Assembly: GCF_024714475.1 (NCBI RefSeq)
Contig: NZ_JAMZMI010000003.1
Span: 1-64,000 of the forward strand
Direction: 5' to 3'
Source: Marinoscillum sp. MHG1-6
GTDB lineage: Bacteria; Bacteroidota; Bacteroidia; Cytophagales; Cyclobacteriaceae
Length of the DNA: 64,000 nucleotides
Part shown: positions 56,022-64,000 of the stretch, piece by piece
Numbering within the stretch: the first letter of the stretch is position 1
Layout of the letters: each line of letters begins with the position of its first letter
The notes under the pieces: model-generated
The model's input: the letters and a program-made list of their open reading frames with translations, nothing else
Databases searched by the model: none
Told to the model about the DNA's origin: nothing
Translations under genes and position numbers: made by a program

Positions 56022-57467
56022 TTGAAAGGAAGATACCGTTTACTTTTTCTTGTATTAATAATAGTCTGCTACGTATCCGAGGTGACTGCTCAGTCGTTGG
56101 AAGAGCTCCCACCTATCAATCTGGATACTGTACCAAACCCTAAGGTACTCGTAAGCAACATATTCATCATTGGAAATAAGAAGACCAAAGAGTCAATTAT
56201 CACCAGAGAATTGAGCTTTGAAAAGGGGGATAGCCTGACCATGCATCAATTAATCGGCTATCAAACGGAGGATCGCAACAAAATATACAATACCAACATC
56301 TTCAATACCGTCGAACTACAAATACTGGAATTAGATAAGTCCACGGTAAATGTGCTCGTCAAAGTAACTGAGCGCTGGTACACCTATCCGAATATTATAT
56401 TTAAACTGAGTGACCGAAATTTCAACGACTGGTGGGTCAACAGAGACCATGACTTAAGCAGGGTAAATTATGGAGCCCGGCTGAGCCAGTATAACTTTAG
56501 AGGACGAGACGAAACCGTCTTATTGACTGCTCAATTTGGGTTCGAGCGGGTATTTCTTCTGGATTATACCATGCCATATATTGATAAGAGCCAGCGTGTT
56601 GGGCTTAATCTGGTGGCTGGATATGGTGAATACAATAACATCGCCTATCGCACGATCGACCACCTCCCTGCCTTTCTCCTGAGCCGGGAACAACAGCGCC
56701 GTACTTTTTCTACATCAGCCACCGCGAATTACAGAAAATCATTTTATTCCAGACATTACCTGAGCACAGGCTTCTATTCCTCTCATATCTCAGACTCTGT
56801 TAATACTCTGAATCCGGACTTTTTTGGTAATGGAGATCGAACTCAAAGATATTTTAGCCTGAGCTATAGCTTTAGCAGGGACTATAGAGACAATCATACC
56901 TATCCGCTCAAAGGTGATCTACTCGTTTTCACTGTGGGGAAAAATGGACTTGGTATTTTCAATGATTTTGACCGATGGTATTTGCAGGCGAGCTATTATA
57001 AATACCTGGCGCTTGGAAAGGGATTCTACTTAGGGAGTTATTTCTCCTCCCGGTTCTCTTCTAAAAATGATGTCCCCTATTCCCGGTACTATGAATTTGG
57101 TATTGAAAACTACCTGGTTCGGGGGTACGAACTCAGTGTGGTGGAAGGGTATGAAGCCTTTCTTTTCAAAAACTCCTTCAAAAAGAGAGTATTTAAAACT
57201 GCATTCAACGTACCTGATCAGCTCATGCCTCTTAAGCAATTCAGAAGATGGCCCATGGCACTCTATATCAAAACTTTCTTTGATGCGGGATATGTCAGAA
57301 ACTACCCGAACTATGAGCTCAATAGCAGACTATCGAACAAGGCTCTCTATTCTGTTGGGGTGGGGGTTGATTTCGTGACTATCCATGACCTGACCATTCG
57401 ATTGGAAGAGTCTTATAATGCAGAAGGGGATTTTCATTTCGTGCTCAACTTCAAGCACGACCTTTAA
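56022..57467 (+). CDS. BamA/TamA (Omp85) family outer-membrane protein
   Basis: 481 residues starting from TTG at 56022 (KGRYRLLFLVLIIVCYVSE signal peptide). After the signal a POTRA domain is visible (VSNIFIIGNKKTKESIITRE ... TVNVLVKVTERWYTYPN), followed by a 12-16-strand barrel. The canonical BamA has five POTRA domains; only one or two fit here, so this is a shorter paralogue, not the essential BamA. Overlaps the convergent MORN-repeat gene by 4 nt. Function probably in outer-membrane assembly or secretion. Confidence 0.85.
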   Translation: MKGRYRLLFLVLIIVCYVSEVTAQSLEELPPINLDTVPNPKVLVSNIFIIGNKKTKESIITRELSFEKGDSLTMHQLIGYQTEDRNKIYNTNIFNTVELQILELDKSTVNVLVKVTERWYTYPNIIFKLSDRNFNDWWVNRDHDLSRVNYGARLSQYNFRGRDETVLLTAQFGFERVFLLDYTMPYIDKSQRVGLNLVAGYGEYNNIAYRTIDHLPAFLLSREQQRRTFSTSATANYRKSFYSRHYLSTGFYSSHISDSVNTLNPDFFGNGDRTQRYFSLSYSFSRDYRDNHTYPLKGDLLVFTVGKNGLGIFNDFDRWYLQASYYKYLALGKGFYLGSYFSSRFSSKNDVPYSRYYEFGIENYLVRGYELSVVEGYEAFLFKNSFKKRVFKTAFNVPDQLMPLKQFRRWPMALYIKTFFDAGYVRNYPNYELNSRLSNKALYSVGVGVDFVTIHDLTIRLEESYNAEGDFHFVLNFKHDL

Positions 57468-58078
57468 TCAAAGTTCTTCCATTTTTTCTTCTTCCCCTTT
57501 TTATTGAAGAAGTACCACTGTCCCGATTGCTCTCCGGACTCATAATTACCTACATAAGTCTTTCTGCCGTTCTCATCAAAATAAGTCCATTTCCCGATCA
57601 TCTCTCCTGCCTGAAAATTCCCCTTTTGTGATACTTGTCCATTGGGATGATAAATACACCACTCGCCATCCGGAAGACCGTCCACATACCCTCCCTTTTG
57701 TTCCAGAACTCCTGAAGGATAGTAGTATTTCCACAGGCCTGCATAGGCATCATCTTTAAAGATACCAATACGTTTCAGCTGGCCATTGTCATAGAAGTTT
57801 TTGGTGGTATCCGTTTGTACGCCCTTTTCCCAAATTTCTTCGCCTGAAAGATTCCCATTAGGATGAAAATAGACCTGCGGCCCATCCAACATCCCGCTAT
57901 CGTAATTGAAAACAGCACTAATTACACCATCAGGATACCTATAAGCCCATTTTCCATGCTTTTCATCATCCACAATGCTACCAATCCCTTTAATGGCTCC
58001 ATTCTCATAGTAAATGGTATCCTGTGCCATCAAAGGAATGACCATGAACAAGGCTGATATCAATAACAGGTATTTCAT
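57464..58078 (-). CDS. MORN-repeat protein (YwqK-type)
   Basis: 204 residues. Signal peptide ending MAQDT. About seven MORN-like repeats with the pattern YYENGAIKGIG, YHPNGQVSQKGNF, YFDENGRKTYVGNYESG. Such proteins are often labelled 'toxin-antitoxin system YwqK family antitoxin', but no toxin gene is adjacent and the signal peptide argues for an extracytoplasmic protein. It converges with the Omp85 gene and is divergent from a PorV/PorQ-like gene 69 nt upstream. Confidence 0.85.
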   Translation of the reverse strand: MKYLLLISALFMVIPLMAQDTIYYENGAIKGIGSIVDDEKHGKWAYRYPDGVISAVFNYDSGMLDGPQVYFHPNGNLSGEEIWEKGVQTDTTKNFYDNGQLKRIGIFKDDAYAGLWKYYYPSGVLEQKGGYVDGLPDGEWCIYHPNGQVSQKGNFQAGEMIGKWTYFDENGRKTYVGNYESGEQSGQWYFFNKKGKKKKWKNFD

Positions 58079-58147
58079 TCCACTACAATATAAACATTGA
58101 CAACCTCGAGACGCAGATTTATAGTAAATATTGATAATTTGCGTTAT

Positions 58148-58936
58148 ATGCGAATATTATTTCTTTTAATCCTCTTGATCATCAACTTGATTGCATTCTG
58201 CCAGGATGCCAATTATCGGATGGGAGCCACTAATGCGGCTTTGGGAGGTGCCAGTGTTACAATAGCCGATTCCTGGTCCATTTTTAACAATGTCGGCGCG
58301 ATTGGAAGAATAACAGGCACCCAGGTAGCTGCCGGATATCAAAACCGATATGATATCCATGCCTTTCAGGTAAAAGCTGCAACCCTGTCACATCATTTTA
58401 ATTCCGTTACCAGTGGTATTAGCTACTTCAAATTTGGTGACGACTTTTTTAACCAGCAAAAAATATCGTTGGCAATTGGCAATCAAATACAAATGGTAAG
58501 TCTCGGAATTGGTGCCAATGTAGTTCAATATCATATCGAAGGATTGGGAACCAAAAGAAGGTTCGCACTTGAGTTTGGTGGTGTTGCTGAAATCTTCCCA
58601 AAGCTTTATCTAGGAGCGCATATCTTCAATTTTCGTGAAAGTAAATACATACCTACTAACATGAAGGCCGGAATGAGCTATCGCCCCAACGATCAGGTCA
58701 TGATCAATATTGAAACAGAAAAAGAAATAGGTTTTAAGGAACAGTTCAAAGCCGGCATTCAATATCAAATCATACATCCGCTATTCTTTCGAACAGGGCT
58801 CTCCACCTACCCTTTTAAAAGCGCATTTGGCCTGGGGCTTTTAGTAATGAAATTCAACATTGATTATTGTTTCTCGAGTGACAACAATCTTGGTCCTATC
58901 CATGAACTGTCTTTGGCCTACAACATTCACTCATGA
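58148..58936 (+). CDS. PorV/PorQ-like outer-membrane protein
   Basis: 262 residues from the ATG at 58148 (MRILFLLILLIINLIAFCQD), a signal peptide. The mature region begins YRMGATNAALGGASVTIADSW, a pattern shared by PorV/PorQ and UPF0164-like barrels; many beta-strands follow and the C-terminus ends in aromatic/hydrophobic strands. The chosen ATG avoids 17 upstream residues that do not look like a signal. Overlaps the next gene by 4 nt. A T9SS link is possible but unproven. Confidence 0.75.
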   Translation: MRILFLLILLIINLIAFCQDANYRMGATNAALGGASVTIADSWSIFNNVGAIGRITGTQVAAGYQNRYDIHAFQVKAATLSHHFNSVTSGISYFKFGDDFFNQQKISLAIGNQIQMVSLGIGANVVQYHIEGLGTKRRFALEFGGVAEIFPKLYLGAHIFNFRESKYIPTNMKAGMSYRPNDQVMINIETEKEIGFKEQFKAGIQYQIIHPLFFRTGLSTYPFKSAFGLGLLVMKFNIDYCFSSDNNLGPIHELSLAYNIHS

Positions 58937-60981
58937 TATACAATCTAAAGCGGGTATTTCATCTGGTGCTACTCCTGTTATGGTTTCAAACAACACAATC
59001 ACAATCTATTGAAGACTTTAATGACCTTGCGGAAAACCTTTTCTCCATTCAGGATGAAAACGTAGACTATGAGGACTTGTATGAATCACTTTTGATTCAT
59101 TACACCAACCCCATCAACCTTAACAAAGCCACTCGTGAAGACCTTGACGCACTTTATATCCTGTCTCCGGTTCAAATAACATCCTTCTTTGATTACATCC
59201 AAGAGTTTGGAATGCTTCTATCCACCTATGAACTGCAAAATATCCCTCATTTTGATCTCGCCACGATAAACTTGATGCTTCCTTTTGTAACCGTAAGAGA
59301 GAAAACGGATAACCAGCCATTTCCTCAACGACTTAGGGATCCTATCAATCATTATTTTCTATTAAGGTTTACCAGAAATATTGAAGCACAAAAGGGTTAT
59401 CAATCCGAAACATCCAACAAATTCATAGGAGACCCAAACAAAGTATACGGACGATACCGCCTGAGCAGTCCCGGCGATTTCAGTTTTGGTTTCACTTTTG
59501 AAAAGGATCCCGGAGAGTCATTGCAATGGAACCGACAAGCCAAAGGTTTCGACTTTTATTCGGGTCATGCATGTCTAATGAACAAGGGCATCATCAAAAG
59601 CATGATAGTGGGTGACTTCCAAATGCAGTTTGGGCAGGGTCTTGTCTTTGGCTCTGGATTTAGCCTGGGGAAAGGGTCAGAGACAATCACCACGGTCAAG
59701 CGCAACAGCACCGGAATCAGACCTTACACTAGTGTTTTAGAATCTAGTTTCTTTCGTGGAACTGCGACCACTTTACAGATTGGACGAAATGAGATTACCG
59801 GGTTCTACTCACAGCTAGCTCAGGACGCCAATCCCGTGAATGATTCCACCTATTCCAACTTTGAAGAATTCATCAACACCATCCAATCAACAGGATATCA
59901 TCGTACAACCAGAGAATTATCTTCGAGAGACCAGATTTTTGAACGTTCAGCCGGAGTCATTTTCGAACAAAGACGGAACCCGCGTCTGAAGTTTGGTGCT
60001 GCTTATTTACAATCTCAGTATTCAAAACCAATTCAAAGAAAGCCCAACAACTACAACCAGTTTGAGTTTACGGGAAGCCACAATCAGGTTGGCAGCATCT
60101 ACGGTTCCTATGGATGGCAAAACAGTCTCTTTTTTGGTGAAGTTGCCCGGTCCAGTTCAGGGGGAAATGGCATAATAGGCGGTTTTATCACAAGCCTCTC
60201 ACCCACGCTGGATTTTAGTTTGGTGATTAGAAACTATGACAAGAATTTTCACAGCTTTTATGGGAACGGATTTGGGGAAAACAGTAGAATCATTAATGAA
60301 AAAGGTATTTACTGGGGGCTGAAGTTTCATCCGTCGAGACGACATACCTTCGCGGCTTACTATGATAAATTCAGTTTCCCCTGGTTAAAATATCGAACTG
60401 AATCTCCATCTGAGGGATTCGAATACCTTGGCCGCTACACTTTTCAACCACGAAAGGCCACCATAATCTATGCTCAGTTTCGTCAGGAAAATAAACAGAG
60501 GACCTATCTGCAAGATGGTGATAACATCAATCAACTGGTCAACACCGTGAAACGAAACTATCTGATCAACCTTGACCATCAGCTCAACGCCAATTTATCA
60601 CTCAAAACACGCCTACAAACCTCAACCTTCAGAACCTCTAAACAGAAAAGTGATGGTTATGCCCTCATTCAAGACCTCACCTACCAATACAAAAGACTAA
60701 AAATTAGTGGAAGAGTGGCTGTTTTTGACACGGACTACGACAACCGACAGTACACCTATGAAAAAAATGTACTTTATGCCTTTTCCATACCAGCTTACAA
60801 TGGTTTGGGAACACGCACCTATCTCCTTCTACAATACAAATGCAACCGAAGCTTGTCACTCTGGACACGCTACGGCCAATATCGGTACTATAACCAAGAT
60901 TCCATTGGCTCCGGATCTACCAAAATAGATGGAAACACAAAAAGTGGAATTGAGGTTATGATGAGGTACAAGTTCAATTAG
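58933..60981 (+). CDS. Helix-hairpin-helix plus outer-membrane barrel protein
   Basis: 682 residues. Signal peptide ending near TTQSQS. Residues about 55-105 form ComEA-like helix-hairpin-helix repeats (INLNKATREDLDALYIL, FFDYIQEFGMLLSTYELQNI). The remaining 560 residues are beta-rich with long extracellular-type loops (FQMQFGQGLVFGSGFSLGKG), consistent with an outer-membrane barrel. In this phylum such proteins are common yet uncharacterised. It overlaps the PorV/PorQ-like gene by 4 nt, so the two probably form one envelope unit. Confidence 0.82.
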   Translation: MIYNLKRVFHLVLLLLWFQTTQSQSIEDFNDLAENLFSIQDENVDYEDLYESLLIHYTNPINLNKATREDLDALYILSPVQITSFFDYIQEFGMLLSTYELQNIPHFDLATINLMLPFVTVREKTDNQPFPQRLRDPINHYFLLRFTRNIEAQKGYQSETSNKFIGDPNKVYGRYRLSSPGDFSFGFTFEKDPGESLQWNRQAKGFDFYSGHACLMNKGIIKSMIVGDFQMQFGQGLVFGSGFSLGKGSETITTVKRNSTGIRPYTSVLESSFFRGTATTLQIGRNEITGFYSQLAQDANPVNDSTYSNFEEFINTIQSTGYHRTTRELSSRDQIFERSAGVIFEQRRNPRLKFGAAYLQSQYSKPIQRKPNNYNQFEFTGSHNQVGSIYGSYGWQNSLFFGEVARSSSGGNGIIGGFITSLSPTLDFSLVIRNYDKNFHSFYGNGFGENSRIINEKGIYWGLKFHPSRRHTFAAYYDKFSFPWLKYRTESPSEGFEYLGRYTFQPRKATIIYAQFRQENKQRTYLQDGDNINQLVNTVKRNYLINLDHQLNANLSLKTRLQTSTFRTSKQKSDGYALIQDLTYQYKRLKISGRVAVFDTDYDNRQYTYEKNVLYAFSIPAYNGLGTRTYLLLQYKCNRSLSLWTRYGQYRYYNQDSIGSGSTKIDGNTKSGIEVMMRYKFN

Positions 60982-61009
60982 ACAAAGAAGTTTTTATAAA
61001 TTAAATGTA

Positions 61010-61044
61010 ACTACATATAATGTAGTAACGTATAATTGATTATA
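61010..61044. promoter_or_regulatory. Two palindromes upstream of nitroreductase
   Basis: ACTACAT-ATA-ATGTAGT (61010-61026) and TATAAT-TG-ATTATA (61031-61044) are perfect palindromes 23-57 nt before the nitroreductase ATG at 61067. They look like a repressor operator, of the kind bound by HxlR or MarR regulators upstream of redox genes; the regulator gene is not in the window. Confidence 0.5.
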
Positions 61045-61066
61045 ATGAATCAAACAATCTATTAGC

Positions 61067-61648
61067 ATGAACAAAACAGCCAAAACAACATATAAAATAA
61101 ATGACCTTATTGCGAGCAGATGGAGCCCAAGATCGTTTACTGGAGAGTCTATTAGTGACGAAGATCTTTTCTCACTATTCGAGGCTGCCAGATGGGCGCC
61201 ATCAGCTATGAACGAGCAGCCCTGGAGGTTTCTTTATGCCAAAAGAGGTGAAGCGGCCTTTGATAAAATGGTTGCGGCTTTGAAACCAGGCAATCAACCA
61301 TGGGCACCCAACGCATCTGCCCTCATTGTCACTCTCGTGAAAAAGACATTTGAGCGCAATGGGGCTCCTAACGCAGCTGCCAGCCATGATCTTGGTCTCG
61401 CCGTAGGCAACTTGACTATTCAGGCAACCGAACTGGGATATGCACTACATCAAATGGGTGGATTTGAGCATCATTTAATAATCGATTATTTTAATATCCC
61501 GGAAGATTATGAACCTGTAACGATTATTGCTGTTGGAAAAGCAGGTAGTCCTGAACAGTTGGAGGGAGCTTTAAGAGATCGAGAACTTGCGACCCGTAAT
61601 CGCAGACCTTTAGAAGAGATTGTTTTTCACGAAACATTTAACGGTTAA
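61067..61648 (+). CDS. Nitroreductase family protein
   Basis: 193 residues. FMN-binding features: IASRWSPRSFTGESISDED, FEAARWAPSAMNEQPWRFLYA (in parts EAARWAPSAMNEQPWRF), AASHDLGLAVGNLTIQA, GGFEHHLI and VTIIAVGKAGSPEQL. Reduces nitroaromatics or quinones with NAD(P)H. It precedes the pirin gene by 13 nt. Two palindromes lie in its promoter region, so expression is likely induced, as for electrophile-responsive reductases. Confidence 0.93.
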   Translation: MNKTAKTTYKINDLIASRWSPRSFTGESISDEDLFSLFEAARWAPSAMNEQPWRFLYAKRGEAAFDKMVAALKPGNQPWAPNASALIVTLVKKTFERNGAPNAAASHDLGLAVGNLTIQATELGYALHQMGGFEHHLIIDYFNIPEDYEPVTIIAVGKAGSPEQLEGALRDRELATRNRRPLEEIVFHETFNG

Positions 61649-61661
61649 AAAAGGAGGAAAA

Positions 61662-62369
61662 ATGAAAACCGTATTACATAAAGCAGACACCAGAGGTACA
61701 GCCTTTTTTGGTTGGCTGCACAGCAGACATACTTTTAGTTTCGGTAGGTACTATGACCCGGATAGAATTCATTTTGGTGCACTTCGAGTTCTCAATGATG
61801 ATATCGTTGAACCGGGAATGGGATTTGGGACACACCCTCATGACAACATGGAAATAGTGTCCATCCCACTCCAGGGAGATCTGGAGCATAAGGACAGCAC
61901 CGGAAATACAGAGGTAATTCGCACCGGCGATGTGCAGATCATGAGCGCAGGATCAGGGCTGACTCACTCTGAGTATAACCATTCCAAGGATGACAAAGTC
62001 AATTTTCTTCAGCTTTGGGTATTCCCGAAGGAGGAAAATATTACCCCTCGCTATGATCAAAAGACCTTTAAATCTGAAGATCGAAACAATCAGGTACAAA
62101 CCGTAGTGGCTCCCGATAATGAGCAGGCACTTTGGATCAATCAGGATGCCTGGTTTTCTTTGGCTGATATTAACAAGGGTTTAACTCTCGATTATACACT
62201 TCACAGTGCTGAAAATGGAGTTTACATCTTTGTTATTGATGGGTTAGTTGATGTAAATGGCCTCAGTATCTCAAGGCGTGATGGACTGGGGGTTTATGAG
62301 ACTGAGAAGCTTGAAATAAAAGCAGGCTCAGATTCCAAATTATTGTTGGTAGAAGTACCAATGCAGTAA
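61662..62369 (+). CDS. Pirin family protein
   Basis: 235 residues from the ATG at 61662. Bicupin with FGWLHSRHTFSFGRYYDPDR, the metal-binding motif GFGTHPHDNMEIVSIPLQG, then GSGLTHSEYNHSK. Pirins include quercetin dioxygenases and redox co-regulators. A strong Shine-Dalgarno AAGGAGG (61651-61657) precedes the ATG, unusual in Bacteroidota where weak sites are the rule. It follows the nitroreductase by 13 nt, so the two form an operon, probably for xenobiotic or quinone stress. Confidence 0.92.
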   Translation: MKTVLHKADTRGTAFFGWLHSRHTFSFGRYYDPDRIHFGALRVLNDDIVEPGMGFGTHPHDNMEIVSIPLQGDLEHKDSTGNTEVIRTGDVQIMSAGSGLTHSEYNHSKDDKVNFLQLWVFPKEENITPRYDQKTFKSEDRNNQVQTVVAPDNEQALWINQDAWFSLADINKGLTLDYTLHSAENGVYIFVIDGLVDVNGLSISRRDGLGVYETEKLEIKAGSDSKLLLVEVPMQ

Positions 62370-63593
62370 TTACTTAAAAGCCTGAATCCCTGTGATCTCG
62401 TTACCCAAAATCAATAAATGGATATCATGCGTGCCTTCATAGGTTATTACCGATTCAAGGTTCATCATATGGCGCATCATAGGATACTCTCCTGTGATGC
62501 CCATTCCTCCATGGATCTGCCGGGCTTCTCGTGCAATTGATAGGGCCGCTTCGACATTGTTACGCTTTGCAAGAGATATCTGAGGTGTCGTGGCCTTACC
62601 TTCATCCATCATTTTACCCAGTTTCCAGTTCAATAATTGTGCTTTGGTAATTTCTGTCAGCATTTCAGCCAGTTTCTTTTGGATAAGCTGAAATGACGCG
62701 ATTGGTTTCCCAAATTGAACCCGTTCGATCGCATATTTACGTGCCGCTTCATAACAATCCATCGCCGCACCTACTGCTCCCCAAGAGATACCATATCGTG
62801 CCCGATCAAGACAACTCATTGGTGCACCAAGACCATCTTTTCCTGGCAAAAGATTCTCTTTTGGAACCTTTACATCACTAAAAACCAATTCACCTGTACA
62901 CGATGCTCTCAACGACCACTTGCCGTGTGTTTCAGGGGTAGAAAAACCCTCCATCCCGCGCTCTACAATGAGTCCCTGCACTCTGCCCTTTTCATTCTTT
63001 GCCCAAACCACGGCTATATCTGCCTTGGGAGCATTGGAAATCCACATTTTGGCTCCATTCAACAGATAATGATCTCCTTCATCCGTAAACCGTGTCTCCA
63101 TACCTCCCGGATTGGATCCATGGTTCGGCTCCGTGAGTCCAAAACAACCTAATAGTTCCCCTGAAACTAATCTGGGAAGGTATTTTTTTCGTTGCTCTTC
63201 CGACCCGTAGGCATAAATCGGGTACATGACCAGCGAGCCCTGCACAGAAGCAGTGGACCTCATGCCTGAATCGCCGCGCTCTATCTCTTGCATGATCAAA
63301 CCATAGCTGATATAATCCAGTCCTCCTCCTCCATATTCTTCCGGAATCGTAGGACCGAAGGCACCGATCTCACCAAACTTTTTGACGATCTCCTCAGGAA
63401 AGTGATTGTTTTCGGCCCACCCTTCAATAAATGGGGTGATCTCCTTTTTCACAAAATCACGGATCGACGCCCGTATGAGTAGATGCTCCTCTGACAGTAA
63501 ATCATCGACTTGATAAAAATCAGGTGACTCAAAATCATCTGAAAATGACCTTTTTACGTCGGAACCATGTTGGGGTGTTGATTGATTAGACAT
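62370..63593 (-). CDS. Acyl-CoA dehydrogenase, glutaryl-CoA dehydrogenase-like
   Basis: 407 residues. FAD-binding and acyl-CoA dehydrogenase signatures: LGCFGLTEPNHGSNPGGMET (20 residues), WISNAPKADIAVVWA, RVQFGKPIASFQLIQKKLAEM in parts (RVQFGKPIASFQ, LIQKKLAEM), and the C-terminal YEGTHDIHLLILGNEITGIQAF with catalytic Glu in YEGTHDIH. The YEGTHDIH/ITGIQAF tail is typical of glutaryl-CoA dehydrogenase, which oxidatively decarboxylates glutaryl-CoA to crotonyl-CoA in lysine and tryptophan breakdown. Divergent from a tryptophan 2,3-dioxygenase gene. Converges with pirin (stops adjacent). Confidence 0.9.
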   Translation of the reverse strand: MSNQSTPQHGSDVKRSFSDDFESPDFYQVDDLLSEEHLLIRASIRDFVKKEITPFIEGWAENNHFPEEIVKKFGEIGAFGPTIPEEYGGGGLDYISYGLIMQEIERGDSGMRSTASVQGSLVMYPIYAYGSEEQRKKYLPRLVSGELLGCFGLTEPNHGSNPGGMETRFTDEGDHYLLNGAKMWISNAPKADIAVVWAKNEKGRVQGLIVERGMEGFSTPETHGKWSLRASCTGELVFSDVKVPKENLLPGKDGLGAPMSCLDRARYGISWGAVGAAMDCYEAARKYAIERVQFGKPIASFQLIQKKLAEMLTEITKAQLLNWKLGKMMDEGKATTPQISLAKRNNVEAALSIAREARQIHGGMGITGEYPMMRHMMNLESVITYEGTHDIHLLILGNEITGIQAFK

Positions 63594-63655
63594 TGGCCGC
63601 TTTTGTATTATCAGTATATTGATCCAATTTTACATTCGTAAGCTAACGAACAAGA

Positions 63656-64000
63656 ATGGGAAACCGAACTTTCAGTCCTGAGATATTGGACAAGCTGGAA
63701 CAGCTTGAAGCCAAATACAAATCCAGTGGTCAAAACCTGGGATCTTATCTCGACGGACTGCTGCATGCTGACTACCTCACTTACTGGGATTATATCCATT
63801 TGGATACTCTTTTGAGCCTGCAAACGCCCAAAACCAGTTTCCCCGATGAGCGCATTTTCATCCTGTATCATCAGATTTCCGAATTGTATTTCCGCTTAAT
63901 ATTAACGGAACAGGAGCGACTTACGCAAGGAACTTTTACACGAGAGGAATTCAAGCGTAGTTTAAATCGAATGAACCGCTATTTCGATCATTTGATTGAT
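63656..64000 (+). CDS. kynA: Tryptophan 2,3-dioxygenase, 3' partial
   Basis: 115 residues are visible and the frame is open to the window edge. The sequence DYLTYWDYIHLDTLLSLQTP and DERIFILYHQISELYFRLIL (20 residues; His72 in the heme-pocket position of the HQ-x-SEL motif) matches the N-terminus of TDO. The enzyme opens the tryptophan indole ring to N-formylkynurenine. Divergent from the glutaryl-CoA dehydrogenase-like gene with 62 nt between. The C-terminal heme His is outside the window, so activity cannot be judged. Confidence 0.78.
   Translation, partial: MGNRTFSPEILDKLEQLEAKYKSSGQNLGSYLDGLLHADYLTYWDYIHLDTLLSLQTPKTSFPDERIFILYHQISELYFRLILTEQERLTQGTFTREEFKRSLNRMNRYFDHLID

Noticed and set aside
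57464-58078. Antitoxin of a toxin-antitoxin system (YwqK label)
   Set aside because: It has a signal peptide and MORN repeats, and no toxin candidate adjoins it.

Overview
The window looks like a chromosomal segment of a gliding or T9SS-equipped member of the Bacteroidota, most likely a marine Cytophagales relative. This is inferred from a type B T9SS sorting domain with an adjacent PorP/SprF protein, Bacteroidota-style promoters (TTTG / TAnnTTTG), weak Shine-Dalgarno sites, an IPExxxVDY protein beside pyruvate kinase, an LptE/SecG/GroESL neighbourhood and a type I glutamine-dependent NadE. GC content is moderate to low and visibly lower in the 27-37 kb glycan region. No rRNA, tRNA, CRISPR array, phage or transposase gene was recognised.

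Layout. (1) 0-4.6 kb: 3' part of a giant Cys-repeat T9SS adhesin plus PorP/SprF. (2) 4.6-18.3 kb: housekeeping: a minus-strand holin-like/DinB/gamma-carbonic-anhydrase set, YceI lipoprotein, miaB, a sigma-54 activator without a sensor domain, lptE, a Lys/Thr-rich TPR protein, secG, groES-groEL behind a sigma-54-like promoter and an array of TGTCA motifs, then DUF4202, an outer-membrane protein, a glycosyltransferase, a DsbA-like protein and a UDG-like protein. (3) 18.5-19.75 kb: a small lipoprotein followed by a gene-free island of dispersed repeats and a nested palindrome. (4) 19.75-24.8 kb: zinc-ribbon membrane protein, bioB, sppA, folK, TSUP permease. (5) 25-40.3 kb: a surface-glycan locus (PseB/PseC-like pair, Wzx-type flippase, GT2/GT4/GT10 transferases, sulfotransferase, FkbM-type methyltransferases, YfhO-type membrane protein, second DegT aminotransferase), interrupted at 33.9-34.6 kb by a second repeat island. 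(6) 40.4-49.1 kb: pfkA, miaA, a hybrid histidine kinase with receiver and HPt, two stand-alone receivers, an MBL hydrolase and an RqcH/NFACT protein. (7) 49.1-55.9 kb: pyk, IPExxxVDY, acpP-fabF-rnc-nadE, yidD. (8) 56-64 kb: Omp85-family protein, MORN-repeat protein, PorV/PorQ-like and HhH-barrel proteins, nitroreductase-pirin pair with operator palindromes, a glutaryl-CoA-dehydrogenase-like enzyme and the divergent start of tryptophan 2,3-dioxygenase.

How it fits together: most of the window is core metabolism and envelope biogenesis. The accessory part is the sulfated/fucosylated glycan locus. The most interesting non-coding signals are the groESL regulatory region, a six-copy inverted-orientation repeat shared by two gene-free islands, and the 127-bp nested palindrome. 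I did not find a convincing wholly new defence or mobile system; the novelty candidates are regulatory and repeat-based.
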